Part shown: piece by piece, positions 1 to 12,300 of the stretch | How the letters are laid out: every line of letters starts with the position of its first letter | Numbering within the stretch: the stretch's first letter is position 1 | NCBI GenBank assembly: GCA_009760855.2 | Contig: WPIO01000001.1 | Coordinates: 14,291,501-14,355,500 of the forward strand | Length of the DNA stretch: 64,000 nucleotides | Source of the DNA: Cristatella mucedo | Taxonomy: Eukaryota > Bryozoa > Phylactolaemata > Cristatellidae | Direction of reading: 5' to 3' | Made by a program: the position numbers and the translations under genes | Notes under the pieces: generated by a model | Database searches by the model: none | Told to the model about the DNA's origin: nothing | The model's input: the letters and a program-made list of their open reading frames with translations, nothing else

Positions 1-117
1 ACCGGGTCATGGGGCTGAGTCCTGCAGCAGGCGGGTCTTTGTTGCCTGCTGCCAGCAGAGCGAAAGCCGCTAAGGCTGCCGAAGCGGCGACTTTTAATTT
101 TGCTTTTTTAAGCTAAC
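1..117 (+). mobile_element. SINE B copy, degenerate, 5' end outside window
   Basis: The segment resembles the B-box-to-3' part of the SINE B copies at 31.1 and 29.3 kb: a GGGTCxTGGG motif, then GAGTCCTGCAGC, a TCTTTxTTG block, a GCTAAGGCT-like block and a terminal AAGCTAAC. It is diverged and its left half lies outside the window. It sits in the PPP4R1 intron upstream of the first visible exon. Confidence 0.4.
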
Positions 118-190
118 AGTCATTGCCAACAGCACGATCGGGTCGGTGCAGATTCCCCTACCCAAACGCATTTGCTCTGCTCTTTAATAG

Positions 191-339
191 AACCCAGTGT
201 AAAAGCCGAATGCGTGGAGCAACTTCCCCGTTTGATCATATATTGCCATGAAAACCAGGGAACGGTTGACCCACAAGATGCTGTTGCAAACTATCTTCTG
301 CAAGCTGCCGTGTGCAGCCTGCACGATAGTACGAGCCAG
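191..339 (+). CDS. PPP4R1: PPP4R1 exon a (first in window), HEAT repeat
   Basis: The acceptor is a pyrimidine-rich run ending TTTAATAG; the donor is CAG|GTACTC. The exon begins with the last two bases of a Glu codon and encodes [15 protein letters not shown] and YCHENQG, matching the human EPTVRAE...FCQEN region. It ends in phase 0. Confidence 0.85.
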
Positions 340-3300
340 GTACTCAGCCTTCCTGCGCGCATATTTCCATCTCCTTGCACACGATTGGACGCTCTAATGC
401 CGTGGTGGCTGGATTCTTACTTAAGGTACGCAAGTCAGCACAGCTAGCATTGGTGAATATGCTGGAACACAAATTGATTTCTGAAGGTGAGTTGTTAGCT
501 AGTGTGTCGTGGCACTGTTGCCTTGTCTGAAAACTTAACAAATCCTGTTATGGTATCGGTTCTGTATCGGTATCTTGGTTCTTTGTTCGGCATGTTGGTC
601 ACATTTGTGCCGTGCAATTATCATTGCTCGATGCCCCCGTAATTGTGCCCATCACAGTAACATTTGCTTTTGCTTGAGCATTCATATGACCAGGTCATTG
701 TGTGATTGTGCTTGCCTGCTGGCTGGGGTGGGTACATTTACTTATAGTAGACTATGGGACAGGAACTGGGAAGTAATGCCACACACCATAGTTGGAAAAC
801 TTAACCTCCATCCTAGCCCAGGCACCTTTCCTCATCCTTACATTTCTGTAATCCCAACTTTTATAGTTCCATATACTGATATCATACATATTCAGGTCTT
901 GTTTTGATCTGGTTCTAATTGGTCGGCTGCCTTGGAACCATTTGATAAATTTCAACTCCCTATCAACCGTCAAAGTACATCATCCTGCTACTTCTCCAAA
1001 CCGTGTCTAGAACAAGCTGATCCTTTCCTCGTAGCCAATTCAGCTGATGCTGCAAGTTTGCTAGTTTATAACTTGAATGTAACCAGTCTAGATGTAGCTT
1101 TAAGCTGCATTTAAATGATCCAGCTTTTTTATTACCATCGATCCAACAGCAAGGTTATCAAAGAAATATGGTCATGAGCATCAAAGGATGCTGGTTGAGT
1201 TGGTCTTACGAAATTTGGACAATGTAAATGAATGCATAGGTGACCTTTGATTTGTTGGCAGTCAGAGCTCTTGTGCTATTTTCTTAGTGCGGTTGAGCTT
1301 TTATTCATTGTGCATTTTGTTTCACGTGGTCAGCTCTTTTGTAGCTTATTATTCTCAATGGAGTCTTTAGTTTCCTGTCCTTTTTCAGGTTATCTTGAAG
1401 AACTTGTCCTTCCCTCCTTGTTGGAACTGCTTGTACCAGATAGTGTGTCTGAGGACCTGAGGATCGAGACTGTGGGTGTAAGCTATTTTTTACTTTTGCT
1501 TGTTATTGCTTGGTGATGTGCATTGTGGTTATTCAGTAGTCGGCACTGGCATAATTGTTCTAAAGAATATCCGGCTGTTTTTTCAATGGTATTTTTTGCG
1601 GGCCAATGTTGTGCCTGTGGTACCTCCTGTAAAAGACGTAGGTAGTGGGGTGGTAGAACTACTGCTTGACTTGCATGATTTCATTTCATTGGCTTTCGAA
1701 TAATGTACTTCTTAAAGTATCGAGCGTCATCCTTGGTTGTGCTTGTAGCCTGTTGCATGACACCCTTGCTGGTTGCCTGTGCACACAGATCTGGGATGTC
1801 AAAGTGACTGTGATCTGTTGCGTCTCATATCACAGCCTGCTTTGATATTCTAGGCCTGCTGTAAGTCACCAGTGCCTTGGCTTTAGGAAGTAGGTGCAAG
1901 CTTGTTATTTATGCTACATGTAGTAACGAAGGCCTACCGGTGCCTCATCCACTGCATGTCATTTAGAGATTGCCGGTTATGGCAATGCTATATCGTGCAA
2001 GCTCACATGCATATTAATACGATAAGCTTGAAACTAGTGGTTGTGATCTGTCAGTATCATGTCACAGCAGGTGTGATCTGCTTGAAATATCATATCACAG
2101 CCTGCTTTGATATGATATTGGTTGATTAGCCATCTTGCCCTTGTGTAGGCTTATGCAGCCGGCTGCTGCTGGCATGTGTTATGCATGCATGCTCCTTAGC
2201 TTTGTAAGCGATTGCCACTTATCACTTGCTAACATTTTTGATGGATTTTTTTGGTCATTACAGCTTCTTACCAAGGCATGCACACTGATAACCAGTCACG
2301 ACATTATTGAGCGAGTCCTGCTACCAAAATTTTGTGAATTATGTGCAGACAACTTGTTTCATGTTCGCAAAGTGTGCGCAGCAAGTTTTGGAGAACTGTG
2401 CACTGTTGCTGGACCGAAGCTTACCGAGGAACTGCTGGCAAGTACCCATTTGCTGGTGGTGTCATGTATTTTGGCTGAAGCATTGCTGTTGGACGCTGTT
2501 CAATGACTTTCTTAAGCTTAAATGTGCTTTGTTCATTGCATTACAATTGTAATATTCTTATACTTGGGGTCGGTTGAGGTTTGTGATTTGCCGGCGGTGT
2601 CTTTCAGCTTGACGTCAGTGACTTTGTTGTTTACCCTGGTATGCTCTCTACCTCCCCTATAGCTCCTTATTGACTAGTTTGCATACAATGTTTAGAGACT
2701 TATTTAGTGTCACGGATTCTGGACCTTCGGGTCATGGTTTCGAATCCTACTGGCCGTATAGTCTTTACCAATCGTTGGCCACGGCTCCTTTACCCAACTG
2801 TCCACAGTGCTTGCATGCACATGGAGTGAGGCGGAAACCTGGACCGTGCTCTGAAACGTCACCAAGCTTAAGGATAGTGCAATGCTTCCTTGCCGGTGTA
2901 TAAGTCCCTACACATCGCTTTTATCGAGCACTTGTGCTGTCGTTAATGATTCGGCATGTCTATGAGTTAGTGCTGGTCGATTAACATCAACTACTGATAC
3001 TCAGCTCTTTGTCCCACATTATTTCTGCTCCCCAAGCTTGCTTATGTCCTCGTGTTTTCAACCAGAAATAAGATAAGAATGGTTGGATTATCACTGGCAA
3101 CTGTACAAAGTCGGCCAGCTGTAGAATCTTGGTAGTATGTGACTAGAATTTGGCGTTTTGCCAGCTTATTTTGTCGGCAATTAGTATTTAAAGAATATTT
3201 AATATGAGTAAGCAAAATATAAGAGTACGCCATACATGGAGCCACGTATGCTTCTACCACTAGTAGTCTAATAAAGGGTCGTTACCCCTGGATCGCTGTC

Positions 3301-6300
3301 GATTTTGGTTCATTCGTTCAGCAGTTAGACTCCATAAGACAAAGCTAGTTGGATGCCTTTCACCCCAAAAGCAGTGGCAGCCTTGCTGAAGCACGAGGCT
3401 AGTTAGTGCTAAATTTGTATGTGCAGGTTATCACGCGAAAAATTAAAGCAGATGATTATAAGGTCATTTACCCGTGACAGTCTTTTACTGTTGGCAGACC
3501 AAGTGTCACTCAAAAATTGGCAAGTCTAATCCTCCCAAAAACTCGACGAACAGCTCTTCTGCGGCCTCTGCGTCGAAACCTGGTGTTCTTTTCCAAAATG
3601 ACTTTTCTCAATGAGCACATCTGCTCCATAATCAAATCTGTGTACTTTCACCGACTAACTTATAATTCTTTGGAGACCTTGCCTCCAGTTAATATGCTCC
3701 CTAAGCCTGGAACTCACTACAGACTGACATATGATTTGACGATATCAAAAAAGAAGCCATTAGCCTATCTTTTCTTCACAGCCTTTGCTCCAAGCGAATC
3801 GCCCTTGTGTGCTCTGAAGCTGCACATTGTGACTAAGGGCAAGTACGAGACGGTTTTGTACAGCATCCCAGTAAGCTTGTCTTTTTTCCTTTGTCCTTTC
3901 AGCACTTCCCTCTGCATGATTTAGTGCATGTTGCTATTGGAGGTCTTGGTAACCAGCAGTCAGTGTCTTTTGTGTGCTTTTTCATGCTTGTTTAAGCATG
4001 CTACCTTTCTGGTCACAAACTCTTGGTTATTGCTTCTGTTGTAGTGAGCTGTAAAGCGCCCATGTTGAGATTCGGTTCCTTTAGGATCCTATACATAAGG
4101 TATTATCTAAACAAAATCTTTAGAGACCATTTACATATTTAAAGTTTTCTAGCCAGACTGCATTCACCGTGCACTGCTGTACTGGGCAGCTTGGATTAGC
4201 TGTATTGCTATGCGCCTGAAGCGGTGCTGCTTCGTTTGCTGAGTTGATGGTCTAAACCGGGCTCTTTTTGACGGCCTAAACCAGGTGACAATTTACAGAA
4301 TGGTGGCATGAGTCGGCAAGCAATTAACCCTGATCTGCATGCTGGCAGGAACTTGCTCATTGCTGACAGATAACATTTTCTCGGTGTAAGCTTTTCTATT
4401 GGTCAATTGCTGCAATGTGAAATCTTTCGGCTTATCTCAGTAGGGTGTCACCCAGCCTGCCCCTCTTCGGACTTTGCCTACACCAAGTAGCGACTTATTT
4501 TACTCCACCACGGTATTTCAGACTACACAATACTTCAAGCTGTGGGGACCCAGGGCCTAGCAGGTTTTGGTGCTTTCCTTGTTTGTTTCCATCTCTATTT
4601 CTGTTTTTTTCAGATATACCTAGATGTACTGGTAGATTTGTTCCAGCCCAGATAAGTTTTTCAAGTCTTTTTTTAGCTGCTTCCTATAAACCTCTTTGTG
4701 TTGGTCTGTGTAGTCCATGCTGTACTAGTGGGTTGTTGTGTATACTCAGTTTAATCCTTGGGGCCTACTGATTGCACGCTTTCATCAGGTGGTAGCCTGC
4801 ATAGTCGCCCCCACCCTGTTGATGGGTTCACATGAACTTACTGGGGTATGGCTCGAGACCTGCATTTAAGTCGGTGACCTGACATTAATCTTTACTTATG
4901 CTATCGACCATTTGACATCGTTCATGGTTCGTCGTAAGGTTTGCTGCAGGCTCCAGTTTTGATTCGATATGCCACTTGGATATGTGGCCCCATTCCTATA
5001 TCTGTTTTTGCTGCTTTTAAGTTCTGTGGCAACTGACCAAAAACCATCCATTGGGGAATTACTTCTCACGGCAATGTTCTTGCCATAGAACCATTGCAAA
5101 AGTAGATTAAATATGAGGATGAATTCTGGCATGCTCTCACTGACGATTTAAGCCATGTAGTTGTGATGGCTGCTTATAGGCCTGTCTGGGCTCCGTAGCA
5201 GCGAGTCACTGGCCTGTAGGAGCAGTGTGCTGGGCCTGCTTCACAAAACTGATAATTCTGAGGCAGCAGCCAAGCTTGTGTAATGTGAATGTAGTACACA
5301 TGCCTTTCCTGCTTGCACAAAGGAAAGACGTGTCTTGTTAATCACGGGGATGCATGACTTTTTCAATTTGTAGCTACCGAAGTTTCTATCTCTGTGCGAA
5401 GATGGTGTTTGGGGTGTGCGTAAAGCTTGTACTGAGTGCTTCATGCTTGTCTCCTCTTCGTGCTCCATCAATGCTCGGATGGGTGAACTAGCAAGAGCCT
5501 TTTCTACTTTGCTTATTGACCAGTCCCGCTGGGTAAGCACCTTAAACACTAGTTCACTGTGGCTTGCGAGATTTACCATGCAGCTGCTCTAGCTTATTGT
5601 TGAAGCTTCTCTTGGATTATTTACACAATTGTTTAAATTAAGACATTTCTTCAAGGTGAGGATGGGAGCGTTTCAAGCTCTTGGACCCTTCATATCCACA
5701 TTTGCTGGTCATGACCTTGCATTGTACATAGACGAAGATGGAGCTTTGAGAGTGAGGGAGCCTCCCGAATCTCCACCTACTGCTAAGGCAGTAGCCTCGG
5801 AAAAAGTGTCAGATGGAAAGAGCTGTGATGAATCGTCTGCTGCTAATCAGGATATCCTCGCCGGGTAAGCCACTTGAAGATATCGTGGGCAGCACTTGTT
5901 CAAGTTTTAAGGTCCAATGCCATGCCTCCTATTTGTGAGAACGTCTACCGGTGCAAAGCATGTGTTCTCAATCGTTTCTATTGTTTAACTTTTCACTCTC
6001 ACTCGAATGATTACCGGCAGATTGTTATCAGTGACCTTCATATCAACCATCTTCGATCAACCATCTCCTCAACCGCTCTCAGATTAGCTCCTTACCTGAT
6101 GATCCTTGTGATGATATAGCCGATTGCTTCTCTCGATTCTTTGTGCAGAAGATAGATAGATCAGGGAGTCCATCCCTGCGACGACAGCACCCCCCCCAGA
6201 ATGCCGTTCCCCGATTCCTGGCTGCACCTCAATGTCTTAGGTCACTAGTGATCTCGTCCTGAAGCTCATATCGCAATCAAAGAAGACAACAAGTCCTCTG

Positions 6301-9300
6301 GACCCTATTCCCACTGTCCTGTTCCTATGTTGCATTGATCTGCTGCTGCCATCCATTACTAACATCGTTAAGATGTCATTAGCCTCAGGTCATGTCCCAG
6401 CACCTTTTTAAAGAAGCCGTAGTCATGCCACTTTTCAAGAAGGCGACACTAGACCAAGAGAACTTGAGCAACTACTGCCCAGTCTCCCTTCTACCATTCC
6501 TATCAAAGACACTGGAACGGGTCGTGGCGGACCAGCTGAACTCATATCTTGAAACTTCAAACCTTGCTAGTAAGTTCCAGTCTGACTTTAGAGCTAATCA
6601 CTCCACAGAGTCAGCATTGCTTAGGGTGTACAACGACCTACTTAGGAGGAATGCAGACATGGGTAGAGTGTCTCTGCTTGTTTTGCTCGATCTTTCGGCA
6701 GCTTTTGATACTATCAATCACAAAGTTCTTCTAGAGTGCCTCTCATCTCGCCTGGGCATCACTGGCACTGCTCTGCAATGGTTCAGGTCCTATCTCAGTG
6801 GGAAACTGCAGAGTATTGACGTGACTGGACAAAGATCATACTAGGTACCTCTGAAATATGGGGTACCTCAGGGCTCAGTGCTAGGTCCGGTTCTTTTCAC
6901 GGTTTATACTCTGCCTCTTGCTGATGTGATTGCCAAGCACAATCTAGGTTTTCACTTCTATGCGGATGACACACTCAGTTGTACCTTTGTTTTGATCCCT
7001 CCCAGCCTTCGAGCACCTCAAATTCTCTCAACTCACTTGCTGCATGTATTCATGACATCCGCACATGGATGGCAGCAAATTTTCTAAAACTAAACGATAA
7101 TAAAACAAACTTACTAGTTATGGGCAAACCCAGTGTGATTCAGAAATTGGAAAGGCTGACGCTCAAAATTATCTCTGCCAGCAAAAACTCCGCAGCTAGG
7201 CTTGTCTGTCGTGAGCATCGCAGTTACCACATCGCACCACTTCTCGCCGACCGGCACTAGCTACCAGTCAAGCAACAGATCGACTTCAAGGTCTTGTCGC
7301 TCACTTTTAGGTCACTTCATTCTTTGGCTCCAGCCTTTCTCTCAGATCTACTCTCCCACCAGGTTAAGCATCGTACCACCTGCTTCTCGGAATCCAACAG
7401 TTTACCAATACCTCGTACAAACCTCAAATCCTTTGGAGACCGTGCATTTTTTAGTTCGTATGCTCCCAAAGCCTGGAACTCGCTCCCGACTTGCGTTAGA
7501 ACATCCCCTGACTTGGCCACATTTAAAAAGAACTTAAAAACACACCTGTTTAGGACAGCATTTAGTGGGTCCCTGTGATTCGTCCATCATGTACTTATGC
7601 AAGCTGACACTGTGCATGCTGACCCTGTGCATGTCACCCCTGTACATGTCACCCCTAACCATGTTATTCTTGTTTATCAAGCATGATATTACTCACCATT
7701 CAATTGCATTTGCCTTTGCAGCAAATGTAAAGTGCCTCGAAAGAGATTGAGTTCTCTGAGGGCGCTTTATCAAGTGCATTATTATTATTATTCTCGTTCT
7801 TGCAGCTTCTGATATTCTGATGCATTAACCGTTACAGTGATACGAATGCTAATTCAAGAGGTTGCACCTCTAGCCAAAGTTGTAATGGACAAAAGGAAAA
7901 TGAGTTGAAATTAGGGCCTCGATCAGACGACGATGCATCTTTGGAAGAGCTCATGTGGCAAATGTTCCACAAGACTGGTGGAGCCAATTCTAGTAATGGG
8001 GATGATGTGCCTGCTGTTAATTGCAAAGCTGTAGAAGGCCCTGATAAGTACAGCAGTCTTAGCTACTGGCGTGAGCCACTTCCAGATATCGACCTGCCAT
8101 TACCTAGTAGCACTACAAACCAAGTGCCGGCTGATGCAAGTGACTCACTTAACACTAAACATACAGAAGTGGCCGATGGTTCCACCTCTATGCCTGCTTC
8201 AGGCAGTACTCCTGCTGGTTCTAATGATATATCCAGTCTGGACGATGATCTTGATCGGCTAGCAAGTAAGCTAGGAGCTACGTTAACCAGCCCTCAGCCA
8301 GACCGGGCTGCATCTAATGAACTATGTGTATTGGCTGAGCAAGGGTCGGGATCGCCACAGCAGGATATTACTCTTGTGGAAACACCAGCACAACTGGATG
8401 CTACTAAGAACGTCAGCCACGCAGGAACATCAGCATTACCAAGTAGTGCTGTGAATCCCAGTCTTACTGGAACAGCACTACATGATACTGCGCCGACCGT
8501 AGCTCACAGGGGCACTGCAGACACTGGTGCAAAAATGTTTGATTTCTCAACAGCTTCAATCCTTCCAGGTAATGTAATTTTTATTATGCTTTTAGTTTGT
8601 CGAACCAAGCCTTGGTGGTGAAGCAGTCGTTCATTGAAAGCTTAGGTGGCTGTCAGTGCGAGCCTTGCTTTTGGGTGACAATGCTCTCTCTGTCATGAGT
8701 GGTAGCTAAAGAGCAGTTGCTTGTAGCTAGCAAAAGTTGGTGTAATGTATAACAAAGCGGCATTTCACTAATGGAGACTAACTCTTGCCTTATACGAGGC
8801 TAGAAATGCCTGCATGGAGATTCATTGCTTCCTCACTGAATGCTTGCATATAGGTTGCTTTTAGTCCACTTTTGTCTTTCGGATATGTTGACTTCATAGT
8901 ACATAAGTCCTTGAGACGTCTTCATGTAATTAAATCTTTTTCATCCTGCAGGCCATACGCACTTGCACTCAACCAAAAAAAAACATAGGTGGCTGTATCA
9001 GCCGCTTTGACGGTCGCTCGCTTGCGTGTTTCATGCAAATAGCATGCTAGCGATACTCAGTATTTGCACCGTTCACATAGGAAGCCAGAACATGTTATGG
9101 TTTATATCACTTTTATTTCTTGGTTTAATGTGCTAGAAAGTTGCCATGCCCCCATTTTCAGTGGCATATCATATTTTAGGTAGCAACGACGACGATAACA
9201 ACACTGCCTTTGTCATTCTCTATCTATCGCTTGCAATAATAACAATAATAATAATGCATTTGATATAGCGCCCTCAGAGAACTCAATCTTTTTCTAGGCA

Positions 9301-12300
9301 CTTTACATTTGCTGCAAAGGAAGCAATCGACACTGTTACTATACTCGAACGGTTGAGAGCAGCAATCGATCTGGCTGATAAGGCTCTGACGTGCTTCGAA
9401 TCATACTTGACCGACCGTTCAGTCCGTGTCGTACGGGGGCAGGTCGTCTCATCCTTAAGACTACTTACTACTTGCCTGTGTGGAGTTCTACAACGGTCTA
9501 CTCTTGGCCCTTTGCTGTTCTCAATTTCTAAGGAGCCTCTCGGGAAAGGGAAAATGGCCTCAGGCATTGGCTATCACTTCTATGCCGTCGGCTTGTACTT
9601 GCCATTTAGGCCATCAGAATCAGCTGTGGTAGCTGATAAAACTGAATGCCTGCCATGCAGACAACCGATTCTGAATGACGGACAATTTTCTCTAGCTTAA
9701 GGATTATGCAACCGATTTCCTCATTGGGCACCCTAAACGAATGGCTGAAATGAGAGACTTGCTCTTCCAAATCTCGGTGCCTTAGTGCGACTATCTTCAA
9801 GCACTCGTAATTCAAGTATGGAGACCGTGCATTTAGTTCGTATGCTCCCAAAGCCTGGAACTCCTGACTTGCATCACAACATCCCTTGACTTGACCACAT
9901 CATCCCCTGACTTGACCACATTTAAAAAGAACTTAAAAACACCTGTTTAGGACAGCATTTAGTGGGTCCCTGTGATTCGTTTTTTGTGTGCTTATGCGTG
10001 CTGACACTGCATGCTGCCACTAACCACACTTGCATGCTGACCCTGTGCATGTCACCCATAACCATGTTATTCGTGTTGTTTATTAAACATGATATTACTC
10101 ACCATTCAATCAGGTTTCCCTTTGCAGCAAATGTAAAGCGCCTAGAGAGAGATTGAGTTCTCTGGGGGCGCTTTATCAAGTGCATTATTATTATTATCTT
10201 CTTTGAAAACTGCTGGACGATTATGTTTCATTCAGAAGACCACTTTCTCGGCCAGTCATCATGTTTGATCTCTGACCAGGATTCTAGACTACCTGCCTGG
10301 GTGACTGGCTCAAGATCGTACTAGAGCTGGTTCTGTCTGGACTGGACTACTGTAATTCAGTGCAATTTGTGCCAAAACGAAATTAGCAGTTACAGCTAGT
10401 GATGAATGTGGCAGCAAGGCTGCTTAGTAAATCCAAGAAATCCACTCATTTGTCTCCTCTGCTGAAGGTGCTGCTATGGCTCTCTATTGGTCAACAGCTA
10501 CATAGCAAAATTCTTGCTCGGATCCACGAGGTTGCCATAGCTTGGCCCTTTTACACTTAGCTGAACTATTGCGCCAGTTTCGGCCTCCTATTGCTACCAG
10601 GTTGGCTCGGGACAATAAAATTAGGTGTTCCACTCTTTCACTTAAAAGACAGTTGCCGACAGAAGATTGCTCTTTAGGTCCTAGATTAGGAACTCACTTC
10701 CACAATGTCTTCTGCTGCCAACTCTGGCACACCCTTTCCAGCTGCCCCGAGTTGCTACCTCAGGACTACGCACTTTCTCGCTGCCCTCCTGACTCAGCTA
10801 TACTCCTCACTCTCTTTGTTGCGTGCAATGAAATCTGTTGGCTGCCATATGCACAGCAAAAGCTGCTTCGGCTTGGGGTGTGCTATAATATTATCCCAGC
10901 TTTTCAAGCTGGCTAAGTATAGCTGCAAGCCTTACTGATCTCGAAGTATAGCTACAAGCCTTACTGTCTGCCTCGTATCGTATGCATTGGCGTGGTCTCT
11001 TTTTACGAACTAGTTGTGTGTTTAGGTTCTGGCAGTGACACAGAATAGCCTCTGTCAGCCAGCAGACCATAACGAGCCCTAAAAGGTGTCAAAGGAACCT
11101 AAACACTTGCATCGATGTGAATGTATGGTCATGTAAAACCCACATTCTGGGTATGGCCTAAATTGCCTTCCTGGTAATGATGCCTGGTGTGCTTGGCAGG
11201 ACTCGACCACCATGCTGCTACTGACAAAGCACCACCAAACCTAGAAGCTTTCACGTCGGATCAGAATTCACCAAACTGACTGCTTTGCTTTACAAGTTTC
11301 GGGCATTGTGAAGTTTGTTTAATTTTTCTTCGTTAGAGGATTGTCAATCGACACCTTAGATGGAACTAGTAGACTCGAGTTAGAAGAAACATTGATACTT
11401 CATCCAAATTAATCAAAACTGCCGTGGTTAGGTATATCAACAAATGTATGGTGCATGTGCCCTATGGTCGAGAGTAGTGGTTTCGTGGTAAGTGTGTTTC
11501 GCCCAGAATCGTTATCATTTGCTGCAATCTTGTTTAGCCGTTGAAATAGAGCACAGAACATAAAATTATGGGGCAAACTACGAACCAAAGTTAACCGTGT
11601 CTCGGATATGCAAAGAAGAGAAGGCAAGCCGTGGGCAGAAAATGAGAACACCTGTTTGTTTACTAACTTGCTGTGAAAGAGCATCAACTTTTAAATCAAT
11701 ATTGCCACCCTTTGCCCAGGGATTAAGGTTAAGGTCTTTGATGAGCAAGGTCAAAGTGAATTCATTTGATGACCAAGGTCGTGCGCTCGACCCCTGTGGC
11801 ATATGTGAAGGGCCTGGATGGAGATTAAGTTCTCTTGGGTGCTGTGCAAATTATTTATATTTTTTACATGACCTGAAAAAGCCAGGTCTATCGCATGTAC
11901 ACTGTAAGCAAACTGAAGCACTGCTTCAGTTAGTCAGGAGTTGACACGGGCCTTAAAATTCAGCCAACCTTTAGGACTGCAGGTTCTTGTCCTCTGCATA
12001 CTTTTGCACATACATATGGCTATCACTGACCCCCTCCGAAGATTGTCGTTTTTCATCATGGTATCTTTACTCCAGTGGCTATAGCCATATTGGAGGGCAA
12101 AACTGCTTTTCTTGGTTTTCCCCTTATGAAAGTCATAAATTGTTCATGTTGAAGTTTTTGTTTGAGAAGTGAATCTCCATTGCTGTTCATTATGTTTGAT
12201 GGAGCCTTAGCCCATAGCCTCAGTTATGTAGAGGAAAACGGTGGAATGTAAAAACACTTGCCCAAAAAATCCATGCACCAAGAATCCAGACAAAACCTTA

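Noticed and set aside
3517-3924. 135-codon frame in the PPP4R1 intron as an exon
   Set aside because: It matches LINE coding sequence in shifted frames and the human protein has no place for it between the flanking exons.
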